A stretch of 64,000 bases of DNA. It comes from Amaranthus tricolor (lineage: Eukaryota; Streptophyta; Magnoliopsida; Caryophyllales; Amaranthaceae). Below the pieces are notes generated by a model that was not told the DNA's origin, did no database searches, and saw only the letters and a program-made list of their open reading frames with translations. Below, piece by piece: positions 48,142 to 62,776 of the stretch. The stretch lies in NCBI RefSeq assembly GCF_026212465.1, contig NC_080061.1:22334787-22398786 (forward strand). Direction: 5' to 3'. The position numbers were made by a program, and so were the translations under genes. Each line of letters opens with the position of its first letter. Within the stretch, counting starts at the first letter, position 1.

Positions 48142-49767
48142 CAACACTATTTGGTATAAATTATTGTGTTGAAATGGTTGGAATCGAAAACAATAGTCAT
48201 ATGCTTGAAATTACGTGTTAAGGTTCTTTTTAAATATTTTTTTGGCAACAAAGAAGGCACACAACACTATTTGGTATATATTATTGTGTTGAAATGGTTA
48301 GAATCGCAAACAATAGTCATGTACTTGAAATTACGTGTTAAGTTGCGTTTTTAATGTTTTAAATATTATTTTGGCAATATCTCGCATAAAGTTATTCAAA
48401 CTTGGTTTGTTTCGCACGAAACCAAGCACACAACACTATTTGCTATAAATTATTGTGTAGAAATGGTTAGAATCAAAAACAATAGTCATATCCTAGAAAT
48501 TACGTTCTAAGTTGCTTTTTTAAAAATTTTTTTAGCTTTTTTATCACTTTCTCGAAGAAAGTGGTTCAAACTTAATTTGTTTGGCAACAAACAAGGGGCA
48601 AAACACTATTTGGTATGTATTATTGTGTTGAAATGGTTAGAATCGAAAACAACAGTCATATGCTTGAAATTACGTGCTAAGTAGCTTTTTTCATGTTTTT
48701 TAAAGGTTTTATAGCACTTTCTCGCATAAAGTCGTACAAACTTGGTTTGTTTTGCACGAAAAATGGCACCCAACACTATTTAGTTTATATTATTATGTTG
48801 AAATGGCCAAAATAATAGTCATGTACTTGAAATTACGTGCTAAGTTGAATTTTTAATGTTTTTAATATTTTTTTTTGGCACTTTCCCGCAGAAAGTTGCT
48901 CAAACTTGGTTTGTTTTGCATGAAACTCGGCACACGATACTATTTGGTATAAATTATTGTGTTGAAATTGTTGGAATCGAAAAAATTAGTCATATGTTTG
49001 AAATTACGTACTATGTTACTTTTTAAAATTGTTTTTATTTTTTTTAAAACTTTCTCGCATAAAGTAGTTCAAACTTTGTTTTTTGCCAACAAACAAGGCA
49101 CAGAACAATATTTGGTATATATTATTGTGTTGAAATGGTTAGAATCGAGCACAATAGTCATGTACTTGAAATTACATGCTAATAAGTTGCTTTTTTAATG
49201 TTTTTTATATTATTTTTGCAATTTCACGCATAAAATGATTCAAACATGATTTGTTTCGCACGAAACGTAGCACACAAAACTATTTGGTATAAATTATTGT
49301 GTTGAAATGGTTAGAATCAAAAACAATAGTCATATGCTTGAAATTACGTGCTAAGTTGCTTTTTAAAATTCTTTTTGGTTTTTTTAGCACTTTCTTGCAT
49401 AAAGTGCTTTAAATTTGGTTTGTTTGGCAACACTATTTGGTACATATTATTGTGTTAAATGGTTAGAAAGGAAAACATTACTCATATGTTTGAATTTACG
49501 TGCTAAGTTGCTTTTTTCATGTTTTTGTTAGATGTTTTAGCACTTTCTCGTATAAAGTTGTTCAAAGTTGGTTTGTTTCGCACGAAACATGGCACCAAAT
49601 ACTATTTAGTTTATATTATTGTGTTGAAAATGTTTGGCTCGAAAACAATAGTCATGTACTTGAAATTACGTGCTAAGTTGCGTTTTTAATGTTTTTTTTT
49701 ATAGTTTTTGGCACTTTCCCGTAGAAAGTGGCTCAAACTTGGTTTGTTTCGCACGAAACTCGACGCA
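48142..49767 (+). repeat. HOR unit 28, 10-mer, variant V3
   Basis: 1626 bp, the first full V3 unit. V3 marks: B has AACAAAGAAGGC, E has ATGGCCAAAATAATAG (loss of the TAGACTCG segment), G has ATGCTAATAAGTTGC, I is preceded by AAAGTGCTTTAAATTTGG, and A is preceded by CCCGTAGAAAGTGG. Confidence 0.93.
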
Positions 49768-51391
49768 CAACACTATTTGGTATAAATTATTGTGTTGAAA
49801 TGGTTGGAATCGAAAACAATAGTCATATGCTTGAAATTACGTGTTAAGGTTCTTTTTAAATATTTTTTTGGCAACAAAGAAGGCACACAACACTATTTGG
49901 TATATATTATTGTGTTGAAATGGTTAGAATCGCAAACAATAGTCATGTACTTGAAATTACGTGTTAAGTTGCGTTTTTAATGTTTTAAATATTATTTTGG
50001 CAATATCTCGCATAAAGTTATTCAAACTTGGTTTGTTTCGCACGAAACCAAGCACAGAACACTATTTGCTATAAATTATTGTGTAGAAATGGTTAGAATC
50101 AAAAACAATAGTCATATCCTAGAAATTACGTTCTAAGTTGCTTTTTTAAAAATTTTTTTAGCTTTTTCATCACTTTCTCGAATAAAGTGGTTCAAACTTG
50201 ATTTGTTTGGCAACAAACAAGGCGCAAAACACTATTTGGTATGTATTATTGTGTTGAAATGGTTAGAATCGAAAACAGCAGTCATATGCTTGAAATTACG
50301 TGCTAAGTAGCTTTTTTCAAGTTTTTTAAAGGTTTTATAGCACTTTCTCGCATAAAGTCGTACAAACTTGGTTTGTTTTGCACGAAAAATGGCACCCAAC
50401 ACTATTTAGTTTATATTATTATGTTGAAATGGCCAAAATAATAGTCATGTACTTGAAATTACGTGCTAAGTTGAATTTTTAATGTTTTAAATATTTTTTT
50501 TGGCACTTTCCCGCAGAAAGTTGCTCAAACTTGGTTTGTTTCGCATGAAACTCGGCACACGATACTATTTGGTATAAATTATTGTGTTGAAATTGTTGGA
50601 ATCGAAAAAATTAGTCATATGTTTGAAATTACGTACTATGTTACTTTTTAAAATTGTTTTTATTTTTTTTAAAACTTTCTCGCATAAAGTAGTTCAAACT
50701 TTGTTTTTTGCCAACAAACAAGGCACAGAACAATATTTGGTATATATTATTGTGTTGAAATGGTTAGAATCGAGCACAATAGTCATGTACTTGAAATTAT
50801 ATGCTAATAAGTTGCTTTTTTAATTTTTTTATATTATTTTTGCAATTTCACGCATAAAATGATTCAAACATGATTTGTTTCGCACGAAACGTAGCACACA
50901 ACACTATTTGGTATAAATTATTGTGTTGAAATGGTTAGAATCAAAAACAATAGTCATATGCTTGAAATTACGTGCTAAGTTGCTTTTTAAAATTTTTTTT
51001 GGTTTTTTTAGCACTTTCTTGCATAAAGTGCTTTAAATTTGGTTTGTTTGGCAACACTATTTGGTACATATTATTGTGTTAAATGGTTAGAAAGGAAAAC
51101 ATTACTCATATGTTTGAATTTAAGTGCTAAGTTGCTTTTTTCAAGTTTTTGTTAGATGTTTTAGCACTTTCTCGTATAAAGTTGTTCAAAGTTGGTTTGT
51201 TTCGCACGAAACATGGCACCAAATACTATTTAGTTTATATTATTGTGTTGAAAATGTTTGGCTCGAAAACAATAGTCATGTACTTGAAATTACGTGCTAA
51301 GTTGCGTTTTTAATGTTTTTTTTTATAGTTTTTGGCACTTTCCCGTAGAAAGTGGCTCAAACTTGGTTTGTTTCGCACGAAACTCGACGCA
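49768..51391 (+). repeat. HOR unit 29, 10-mer, variant V3
   Basis: 1624 bp. Minor differences: CACAGAACACTATTTGC at C near 50,053, AACAGCAGTC in D near 50,275, AATTATATGCTAATAAG in G near 50,796. Confidence 0.93.
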
Positions 51392-53016
51392 CAACACTAT
51401 TTGGTATAAATTATTGTGTTGAAATGGTTGGAATCGAAAACAATAGTCATATGCTTGAAATTACGTGTTAAGGATCTTTTTAAATATTTTTTTGGCAACA
51501 AAGAAGGCACACAACACTATTTGGTATATATTATTGTGTTGAAATGGTTAGAATCGCAAACAATAGTCATGTACTTGAAATTACGTGTTAAGTTGCGTTT
51601 TTAATGTTTTAAATATTATTTTGGCAATATCTCGCATAAAGTTATTCAAACTTGGTTTGTTTCGCACGAAACCAAGCACCCAACACTATTTGCTATAAAT
51701 TATTGTGTAGAAATGGTTAGAATCAAAAACAATAGTCATATCCTAGAAATTACGTTCTAAGTTGCTTTTTTAAAATTTTTTTTAGCTTTTTTATCACTTT
51801 CTCGAATAAAGTGGTTCAAACTTGATTTGTTTGGCAACAAACAAGGCGCAAAACACTATTTGGTATGTATTATTGTGTTGAAATGGTTTGAATCGAAAAC
51901 AACAGTCATATGCTTGAAATTACGTGCTAAGTAGCTTTTTTCAAGTTTTTTAAAGGTTTTATAGCACTTTCTCGCATAAAGTCGTACAAACTTGGTTTGT
52001 TTTGCACGAAAAATGGCACCCAACACTATTTAGTTTATATTATTATGTTGAAATGGCCAAAATAATAGTCATGTACTTGAAATTACGTGCTAAGTTGAAT
52101 TTTTAATGTTTTTAATATTTTGTTTTGGCACTTTCCCGCAGAAAGTTGCTCAAACTTGGTTTGTTTCGCATGAAACGCGGCACACGATACTATTTGGTAT
52201 AAATTATTGTGTTGAAATTGTTGGAATCGAAAAAATTAGTCATATGTTTGAAATTACGTACTATGTTACTTTTTAAAATTGTTTTTATTTTTTTTAAAAC
52301 TTTCTCGCATAAAGTAGTTCAAACTTTGTTTTTTGCCAACAAACAAGGCACAGAACAATATTTGGTATATATTATTGTGTTGAAATGGTTAGAATCGAGC
52401 ACAATAGTCATGTACTTGAAATTACATGCTAATAAGTTGCTTTTTTAATGTTTTTTATATTATTTTTGCAATTTCACGCATAAAATGATTCAAACATGAT
52501 TTGTTTCGCACGAAACGTAGCACACAACACTATTTGGTATAAATTATTGTGTTGAAATGGTTAGAATCAAAAACAATAGTCATATGCTTGAAATTACGTG
52601 CTAAGTTGCTTTTTAAAATTTTTTTGGTTTTTTTAGCACTTTCTTGCATAAAGTGCTTTAAATTTGGTTTGTTTGGCAACACTATTTGGTACATATTATT
52701 GTGTTAAATGGTTAGAAAGGAAAACATTACTCATATGTTTGAATTTACGTGCTAAGTTGCTTTTTTCAAGTTTTTGTTAGATGTTTTAGCACTTTCTCGT
52801 ATAAAGTTGTTCAAACTTGGTTTGTTTCGCACGAAACATGGCACCAAATACTATTTAGTTTATATTATTGTGTTGAAAATGTTTGGCTCGAAAACAATAG
52901 TCATGTACTTGAAATTATGTGCTAAGTTGCGTTTTTAATGTTTTTTTTTATAGTTTTTGGCACTTTCCCGTAGAAAGTGGCACAAACTTGGTTTGTTTCG
53001 CACGAAACTCAACGCA
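51392..53016 (+). repeat. HOR unit 30, 10-mer, variant V3
   Basis: 1625 bp. Minor differences: GTTAAGGATC in A, GAAACGCGGCAC before F near 52,173, ATTATGTGCTAAG after J near 52,916. Confidence 0.93.
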
Positions 53017-54642
53017 CAACACTATTTGGTATAAATTATTGTGTTGAAATGGTTGGAATCGAAAACAATAGTCATATGCTTGAAATTACGTGTTAAGGTT
53101 CTTTTTAAATATTTTTTTGGCAACAAAGAAGGCACACAACACTATTTGGTATATATTATTGTGTTGAAATGGTTAGAATCGCAAACAATAGTCATGTACT
53201 TGAAATTACGTGTTAAGTTGCGTTTTTAATGTTTTAAATATTATTTTGGCAATATCTCGCATAAAGTTATTCAAACTTGGTTTGTTTCGCACGAAACCAT
53301 GCACACAACACTATTTGCTATAAATTATTGTGTAGAAATGGTTAGAATCAAAAACAATAGTCATATCCTTGAAATTACGTTCTAAGTTGCTTTTTTAAAA
53401 ATTTTTTTAATTTTTTTATCACTTTCTCGAATAAAGTGGTTCAAACTTGATATGTTTGGCAACAAACAAGGCGCAAAACACTATTTGGTATGTATTATTG
53501 TGTTGAAATGGTTAGAATCGAAAACAACAGTCATATGCTTGAAATTACGTGCTAAGTTGCTTTTTTCAAGTTTTTTAAAGGTTTTATAGCACTTTCTCGC
53601 ATAAATTCGTACAAACTTGGTTTGTTTTGCACGAAAAATGGCACCCAACACTATTTAGTTTATATTATTATGTTGAAATGGCCAAAATAATAGTCATGTA
53701 CTTGAAATTACGTGCTAAGTTGAATTTTTAATGTTTTTAATATTTTTTTTTGGCACTTTCCCGCAGAAAGTTGCTCAAACTTGGTTTGTTTCGCATGAAA
53801 CTCGGCACACGATACTATTTGGTATAAATTATTGTGTTGAAATTGTTGGAATCGAAAAAATTAGTCATATGTTTGAAATTACGTACTATGTTACTTTTTA
53901 AAATTGTTCATATTTTTTTTTAAACTTTCTCGCATAAAGTAGTTCAAACTTTGTTTTTTGCCAACAAACAAGGTACAGAACAATATTTGGTATATATTAT
54001 TGTGTTGAAATGGTTAGAATCGAGCACAATAGTCATGTACTTGAAATTACATGCTAATAAGTTGCTTTTTTAATGTTTTTTATATTATTTTTGCAATTTC
54101 ACGCATAAAATGATTCAAACATGATTTGTTTCGCACGAAACGTAGCACACAACACTATTTGGTATAAATTATTGTGTTGAAATGGTTAGAATCAAAAACA
54201 ATAGTCATATGCTTTAAATTATGTGCCAAGTTGCTTTTTAAAAATTTTTTTGGTTTTTTTAGCACTTTCTTGCATAAAGTGCTTTAAATTTGGTTTGTTT
54301 GGCAACACTATTTGGTACATATTATTGTGTTAAATGGTTAGAAAGGAAAACATTACTCATATGTTTGAATTTACGTGCTAAGTTGCTTTTTTCAAGTTTT
54401 TGTTAGATGTTTTAGCACTTTCTCGTATAAAGTTGTTCAAACATGGTTTGTTTCGCACGAAACATGGCACCAAATACTATTTAGTTTATATTATTTTGTT
54501 GAAAATGTTTGGCTCGAAAACAATAGTAATGTACTTGAAATTACGTGCTAAGTTGCGTTTTTAATGTTTTTTTTTATAGTTTTTTGCACTTTCCCATAGA
54601 AAGTGGCTCAAACTTGGTTTGTTTCGCACGAAACTCAACGCA
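53017..54642 (+). repeat. HOR unit 31, 10-mer, variant V3
   Basis: 1626 bp. It is preceded by CTCAACGCACAAC instead of CTCGACGC. The F spacer has AAAATTGTTCATATTTTT near 53,898, and H has TTATGTGCCAAG. Confidence 0.93.
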
Positions 54643-56268
54643 CAACACTATTTGGTATAAATTATTGTGTTGAAATGGTTGGAATCGAAAACAATAGTCA
54701 TATGCTTGAAATTACGTGTTAAGGTTCTTTTTAAATATTTTTTTGGCAACAAAGAAGGCACACAACACTATTTGGTATATATTATTGTGTTGAAATGGTT
54801 AGAATCGCAAACAATAGTCATGTACTTGAAATTACGTGTTAAGTTGCGTTTTTAATGTTTTAAATATTATTTTGGCAATATCTCGCATAAAATTATTCAA
54901 ACTTGGTTTGTTTCGCACGAAACCAAGCACACAACACTATTTGCTATAAATTATTATGTAGAAATGGTTAGAATCAAAAACAATAGTCATATCCTTGAAA
55001 TTACGTTCTAAGTTGCTTTTTTAAAAATTTTTTTAGCTTTTTTATCACTTTCTCGAATAAAGTGGTTCAAACTTGATTTGTTTGGCAACAAACAAGGCGC
55101 AAAACACTATTTGGTATGTATTATTGTGTTGAAATGGTTAGAATCGAAAACAACAGTCATATGCTTGAAATTACGTGCTAAGTTGCTTTTTTCAAGTTTT
55201 TTAAAGGTTTTATAGCACTTTCTCGCATAAAGTCGTACAAACTTGGTTTGTTTTGCACGAAAAATGGCACCCAACACTATTTAGTTTATATTATTATGTT
55301 GAAATGGCCAAAATAATAGTCATGTACTTGAAATTACGTGCTAAGTTGAATTTTTAATGTTTTTAATATTTTTTTTTGGCACTTTCCCGCAGAAAGTTGC
55401 TCAAACTTGGTTTGTTTCGCATGAAACTCGGCACACGATACTATTTGGTATAAATTATTGTGTTCAAATTGTTGGAATCGAAAAAATTAGTCATATGTTT
55501 GAAATTACGTACTATGTTACTTTTTAAAATTGTTTTTATTTTTTTTTAAACTTTCTCGCATAAAGTAGTTCAAACTTTGTTTTTTGCCAACAAACAAGGC
55601 ACAGAACAATATTTGGTATATATTATTGTGTTGAAATGGTTAGAATCGAGCACAATAGTCATGTACTTGAAATTACATGCTAATAAGTTGCTTTTTTAAT
55701 GTTTTTTATATTATTTTTGCAATTTCACGCATAAAATGATTCAAACATGATTTGTTTCGCACGAAACGTAGCACACAACACTATTTGGTATAAATTATTG
55801 TGTTGAAATGGTTAGAATCAAAAACAATAGTCATATGCTTGAAATTACGTGCTAAGTTGCTTTTTAAAAATTTTTTTGGTTTTTTTAGCACTTTCTTGCA
55901 TAAAGTGCTTTAAATTTGGTTTGTTTGGCAACACTATTTGGTACATATTATTGTGTTAAATGGTTAGAAAGGAAAACATTACTCATATGTTTGAATTTAC
56001 GTGCTAAGTTGCTTTTTTCAAGTTTTTGTTAGATGTTTTAGCACTTTCTCGTATAAAGTTTTTCAAACTTGGTTTGTTTCGCACGAAACATGGCACCAAA
56101 TACTATTTAGTTTATATTATTGTGTTGAAAATGTTTGGCTCGAAAACAATAGTCATGTACTTGAAATTACGTGCTAAGTTGCGTTTTTAATGTTTTTTTT
56201 TATAGTTTTTGGCACTTTCCCGTAGAAAGTGGCTCAAACTTGGTTTGTGTCGCACGAAACTCGACGCA
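54643..56268 (+). repeat. HOR unit 32, 10-mer, variant V3
   Basis: 1626 bp. C has ATTATTATGTAG near 54,950, F has GTGTTCAAATTG near 55,460, and the J spacer has AAAGTTTTTCAAAC near 56,056. Confidence 0.93.
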
Positions 56269-57895
56269 CAACACTGTTTGGTATAAATTATTGTGTTGAA
56301 ATGGTTGGAATCGAAAACAATAGTAATATGCTTGAAATTACGTGTTAAGGTTCTTTTTAAATATTTTTTTGGCAACAAAGAAGGCACACAACACTATTTG
56401 GTATATATTATTGTGTTGAAATGGTTAGAAACGCAAACAATAGTCATGTACTTGAAATTACGTGTTAAGTTGCGTTTTTAATGTTTTAAATATTATTTTG
56501 GCAATATCTCGCATAAAGTTATTCAAACTTGGTTTGTTTCGCACGAAACCAAGCACACAACACTATTTGCTATAAATTATTGTGTAGAAATGGTTAGAAT
56601 CAAAAACAATAGTCATATCCTTGAAATTACGTTCTAAGTTACTTTTTTAAAATTTTTTTTAGCTTTTTTATCACTTTCTCGAATAAAGTGGTTCAAACTT
56701 GATTTGTTTGGCAACAAACAAGGCGCAAAACACTATTTGGTATGTATTATTGTGTTGAAATGGTTAGAATCGAAAACAACAGTCATATGCTTGAAATTAC
56801 GTGCTAAGTTGCTTTTTTCAAGTTTTTAAAAGGTTTTATAGCACTTTCTCGCATAAAGTCGTACAAACTTGGTTTGTTTTGCACGAAAAATGGCACCCAA
56901 CACTATTTAGTTTATATTATTATGTTGAAATGGCCAAAATAATAGTCATGTACTTGAAATTACGTGCTAAGTTGAATTTTTAATGTTTTTAATATTTTTT
57001 TTTGGCACTTTCCCGCAGAAAGTTGCTCAAACTTGGTTTGTTTCGCATGAAACTCGACACACGATACTATTTGGTATAAATTATTGTGTTGAAATTGTTG
57101 GAATCGAAAAAATTAGTCATATGTTTGAAATTACGTACTATGTTACTTTTTAAAATTGTTTTTATTTTTTTTAAAACTTTCTCGCATAAAGTAGTTCAAA
57201 CTTTGGTTTTTGCCAACAAACAAGGCACAGAACAATATTTGGTATATATTATTATGTTGAAATGGTTAGAATCGAGCACAATAGTCATGTACTTGAAATT
57301 ACATGCTAATAAGTTGCTTTTTTAATGTTTTTTATATTATTTTTGCAATTTCACGCATAAAATGATTCAAACATGATTTGTTTCGCACGAAACGTAGCAC
57401 ACAACACTATTTGGTATAAATTATTGTGTTGAAATGGTTAGAATCAAAAACAATAGTCATATGCTTTAAATTACGTGCCAAGTTGCTTTTTAAAAATTTT
57501 TTTGGTTTTTTTAGCACTTTCTTGCATAAAGTGCTTTAAATTTGGTTTGTTTGGCAACACTATTTGATACATATTATTGTGTTAAATGGTTAGAAAGGAA
57601 AACATTACTCATATGTTTGAATTTACGTGCTAAGTTGCTGTTTTCAAGTTTTTGTTAGATGTTTTAGCACTTTCTCGTATAAAGTTGTTCAAACTTGGTT
57701 TGTTTCGCACGAAACATTTCACCAAATACTATTTAATTTATATTATTGTGTTGAAAATGTTTGGCTCGAAAACAATAGTCATGTACTTGAAATTACGTGC
57801 TAAGTTGCGTTTTTAATGTTTTTTTTTTATAGTTTTTGGCACTTTCCCGTAGAAAGTGGCTCAAACTTGGTTTGTTTCGCACGAAACTCGACGCA
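56269..57895 (+). repeat. HOR unit 33, 10-mer, variant V3
   Basis: 1627 bp. The A box is CAACACTGTTTGG and A has AGTAATATG near 56,322; B has GGTTAGAAACGC. J is preceded by CATTTCACC (normally CATGGCACC) near 57,716. Confidence 0.93.
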
Positions 57896-59523
57896 CAACA
57901 CTTTTTGGTATAAATTATTGTGTTGAAATGGTTGGAATCGAAAACAATAGTCATATGCTTGAAATTACGTGTTAAGGTTCTTTTTAAATATTTTTTTGGC
58001 AACAAAGAAGGCACACAACACTATTTGGTATATATTATTGTGTTGAAATGGTTAGAATCGCAAACAATAGTCATGTACTTGAAATTACGTGTTAACTTGC
58101 GTTTTTAATGTTTTAAATATTATTTTGGCAATATCTCGCATAAAGTTATTCAAACTTGGTTTGTTTCGCACGAAACCAAGCACACAACACTATTTGCTAT
58201 AAATTATTGTGTAGAAATGGTTAGAATCAAAAACAATAGTCATATCCTTGAAATTACGTTCTAAGTTGCTTTTTTAAAATTTTTTTTAGCTTTTTTATCA
58301 CTTTCTCGAATAAAGTGGTTCAAACTTGATTTGTTTGGCAACAAACAAGGCGCAAAACACTATTTGGTATGTATTATTGTGTTGAAATGGTTAAAATCGA
58401 AAACAACAGTCATATGCTTGAAATTACGTGCTAAGTTGCTTTTTTCAAGTTTTTTAAAGGTTTTATAGCACTTTCTCGCATAAAGTCGTACAAACTTGGT
58501 TTGTTTTGCACGAAAAATGGCACCCAACACTATTTAGTTTATATTATTATGTTGAAATGGCCAAAATAATAGTCATGTACTTGAAATTACGTGCTAAGTT
58601 GAATTTTTAATGTTTTTAATATTTTTTTTTTGGCACTTTCCCGCAGAAAGTTGCTCAAACTTGGTTTGTTTCGCATGAAACTCGGCACACGATACTATTT
58701 GGTATAAATTATTGTGTTGAAATTGTTGGAATCAAAAAACTTAGTCATATGTTTGAAATTACGTACTATGTTACTTTTTAAAATTGTTTTTATTTTTTTT
58801 AAAACTTTCTCGCATAAAGTAGTTCAAACTTTGTTTTTTGCCAACAAACATGGCACAGAACAATATTTGGTATATATTATTGTGTTGAAATGGTTGGAAT
58901 CGAGCACAATAGTCATGTACTTGAAATTACATGCTAATAAGTTGCTTTTTTAATGTTTTTTATATTATTTTTGCAATTTCACGCATAAAATGATTCAAAC
59001 ATGATTTGTTACGCACGAAACGTAGCACACAACACTATTTGGTATAAATTATTGTGTTGAAATGGTTAGAATCAAAAACAATAATCATATGCTTTAAATT
59101 ACGTGCTAAGTTGCTTTTTAAAAATTTTTTTGGTTTTTTTAGCACTTTCTTGCATAAAGTGCTTTAAATTTGGTTTGTTTGGCAACACTATTTGGTACAT
59201 ATTATTGTGTTAAATGGTTAGAAAGGAAAACATTACTCATATGTTTGAATTTACGTGCTAAGTTGCTTTTTTCAAGTTTTTGTTAGATGTTTTAGCACTT
59301 TCTCGTATAAAGTTGTTCAAACTTGGTTTGTTTCGCACGAAACATGGCACCAAATACTATTTAGTTTATATTATTGTGTTGAAAATGTTTGGCTCGAAAA
59401 CAATAGTCATGTACTTGAAATTACGTGCTAAGTTGCGTTTTTAATGTTTTTTTTTTATAGTTTTTGGCACTTTCCCGTAGAAAGTGGCTCAAACTTGGTT
59501 TGTTTCGCACGAAACTCGACGCA
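57896..59523 (+). repeat. HOR unit 34, 10-mer, V3, first of a recent pair
   Basis: 1628 bp. Private marks shared with unit 35: CAACACTTTTTGG at A, GTGTTAACTTGCG after B, GGTTAAAATCG in D, CAAAAAACTTAG in F, AACATGGCACAG before G, GTTACGCACGAAACG before H. Confidence 0.93.
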
Positions 59524-61150
59524 CAACACTTTTTGGTATAAATTATTGTGTTGAAATGGTTGGAATCGAAAACAATAGTCATATGCTTGAAATTACGTGT
59601 TAAGGTTCTTTTTAAATATTTTTTTGGCAACAAAGAAGGCACACAACACTATTTGGTATATATTATTGTGTTGAAATGGTTAGAATCGCAAACAATAGTC
59701 ATGTACTTGAAATTACGTGTTAACTTGCGTTTTTAATGTTTTAAATATTATTTTGGCAATATCTCGCATAAAGTTATTCAAACTTGGTTTGTTTCGCACG
59801 AAACCAAGCACACAACACTATTTGCTATAAATTATTGTGTAGAAATGGTTAGAATCAAAAACAATAGTCATATCCTTGAAATTACGTTCTAAGTTGCTTT
59901 TTTAAAATTTTTTTTAGCTTTTTTATCACTTTCTCGAATAAAGTGGTTCAAACTTGATTTGTTTGGCAACAAACAAGGCGCAAAACACTATTTGGTATGT
60001 ATTATTGTGTTGAAATGGTTAAAATCGAAAACAACAGTCATTTGCTTGAAATTACGTGCTAAGTTGCTTTTTTCAAGTTTTTTAAAGGTTTTATAGCACT
60101 TTCTCGCATAAAGTCGTACAAACTTGGTTTGTTTTGCACGAAAAATGGCACCCAACACTATTTAGTTTATATTATTATGTTGAAATGGCCAAAATAATAG
60201 TCATGTACTTGAAATTACGTGCTAAGTTGAATTTTTAATGTTTTTAATATTTTTTTTTTGGCACTTTCCCGCAGAAAGTTGCTCAAACTTGGTTTGTTTC
60301 GCATGAAACTCGGCACACGATACTATTTGGTATAAATTATTGTGTTGAAATTGTTGGAATCAAAAAACTTAGTCATATGTTTGAAATTACGTACTATGTT
60401 ACTTTTTAAAATTGTTTTTATTTTTTTTAAAACTTTCTCGCATAAAGTAGTTCAAACTTTGTTTTTTGCCAACAAACATGGCACAGAACAATATTTGGTA
60501 TATATTATTGTGTTGAAATGGTTGGAATCGAGCACAATAGTCATGTACTTGAAATTACATGCTAATAAGTTGCTTTTTTAATGTTTTTTACATTATTTTT
60601 GCAATTTCACGCATAAAATGATTCAAACATGATTTGTTACGCACGAAACGTAGCACACAACACTATTTGGTATAAATTATTGTGTTGAAATGGTTAGAAT
60701 CAAAAACAATAATCATATGCTTGAAATTACGTGCTAAGTTGCTTTTTTAAATTTTTTTTGGTTTTTTTAGCACTTTCTTGCATAAAGTGCTTTAAATTTG
60801 GTTTGTTTGGCAACACTATTTGGTACATATTATTGTGTTAAATGGTTAGAAAGGAAAACATTACTCATATGTTTGAATTTACGTGCTAAGTTGCTTTTTT
60901 CAAGTTTTTGTTAGATGTTTTAGCACTTTCTCGTATAAAGTTGTTCAAACTTGGTTTGTTTCGCACGAAACATGGCACCAAATACTATTTAGTTTATATT
61001 ATTGTGTTGAAAATGTTTGGCTCGAAAACAATAGTCATGTACTTGAAATTACATGCTAAGTTGCGTTTTTAATGTTTTTTTTTATAGTTTTGGGCACTTT
61101 CCCGTAGAAAGTGGCTCAAACTTGGTTTGTTTCGCACGAAACTCGACGCA
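59524..61150 (+). repeat. HOR unit 35, 10-mer, V3, second of a recent pair
   Basis: 1627 bp. It differs from unit 34 at few places by eye: CAGTCATTTGC against CAGTCATATGC in D, TTTTTACATTATT against TTTTTATATTATT after G, and CTTGAAATT against CTTTAAATT in H. Confidence 0.93.
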
Positions 61151-62776
61151 CAACACTATTTGGTATAAATTATTGTGTTGAAATGGTTGGAATCGAAAAC
61201 AATAGTCATATGCTTGAAATTACGTGTTAAGGTTCTTTTTAAATATTTTTTTGGCAACAAAGAAGGCACACAACACTATTTGGTATATATTATTGTGTTG
61301 AAATGGTTAGAATCGCAAACAATAGTCATGTACTTGAAATTACGTGTTAAGTTGCGTTTTTAATGTTTTAAATATTATTTTGGCAATATCTCGCATAAAG
61401 TTATTCAAACTTGGTTTGTTTCGCACGAAACCAAGCACACAACACTATTTGCTATAAATTATTGTGTAGAAATGGTTAGAATCAAAAACAATAGTCATAT
61501 CCTTGAAATTACGTTCCAAGTTGCTTTTTTAAAAATTTTTTTAGCTTTTTTATCACTTTCTCGAATAAAGTGGTTCAAACTTGATTTGTTTGGCAACAAA
61601 CAAGGCGCAAAACACTATTTGGTATGTATTATTGTGTTGAAATGGTTAAAATCGAAAACAACAGTCATATGCTTGAAATTACGTGCTAAGTTGCTTTTTT
61701 CAAGTTTTTTAATGGTTTTATAGCACTTTCTCGCATAAAGTCGTACAAACTTGGTTTGTTTTGCACGAAAAATGGCACCCAACACTATTTAGTTTATATT
61801 ATTATGTTGAAATGGCCAAAATAATAGTCATGTACTTGAAATTACGTGCTAAGTTGAAATTTTAATGTTTTTAATATTTTTTTTTGGCACTTTCCCGCAG
61901 AAAGTTGCTCAAACTTGGTTTGTTTCGCATGAAACTCGACACACGATACTATTTGGTATAAATTATTGTGTTGAAATTGTTGGAATCAAAAAACTTAGTC
62001 ATATGTTTGAAATTACGTACTATGTTACTTTTTAAAATTTTTTTTATTTTAGTTAAAACTTTCTCGCATAAAGTAGTTCAAACTTTGTTTTTTGCCAACA
62101 AACAAGGCACAGAACAATATTTGGTATATATTATTGTGTTGAAATGGTTGGAATCGAGCACAATAGTCATGTACTTGAAATTACATGCTAATAAGTTGCT
62201 TTTTTAATGTTTTTTACATTATTTTTGCAATTTCACGCATAAAATGATTCAAACATGATTTGTTTCGCACGAAACGTAGCACACAACACTATTTGGTATA
62301 AATTATTGTGTTGAAATGGTTAGAATCAAAAACAATAATCATATGCTTGAAATTACGTGCTAAGTTGCTTTTTTAAATTTTTTTTTTGTTTTTTAGCACT
62401 TTCTTGCATAAAGTGCTTTAAATTTGGTTTGTTTGGCAACACTATTTGGTACATATTATTGTGTTAAATGGTTAGAAAGGAAAACATTACTCATATGTTT
62501 GAATTTACGTGCTAAGTTGCTTTTTTCAAGTTTTTGTTAGATGTTTTAGCACTTTCTCGTATAAAGTTGTTCAAACTTGGTTTGTTTCGCACGAAACATG
62601 GCACCAAATACTATTTAGTTTATATTATTGTGTTGAAAATGTTTGGCTCGAAAACAATAGTCATGTACTTGAAATTACGTGCTAAGTTGCGTTTTTAATG
62701 TTTTTTTTTATAGTTTTGGGCACTTTCCCGTAGAAAGTGGCTCAAACTTGGTTTGTTTCGCACGAAACTCGACGCA
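61151..62776 (+). repeat. HOR unit 36, 10-mer, variant V3
   Basis: 1626 bp. It is introduced by TTTTGGGCACTTTCC. C ends in ACGTTCCAAG near 61,511, the E spacer has GTTGAAATTTTAATG, and the F spacer has TTTATTTTAGTTAAAAC near 62,044. Confidence 0.93.
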
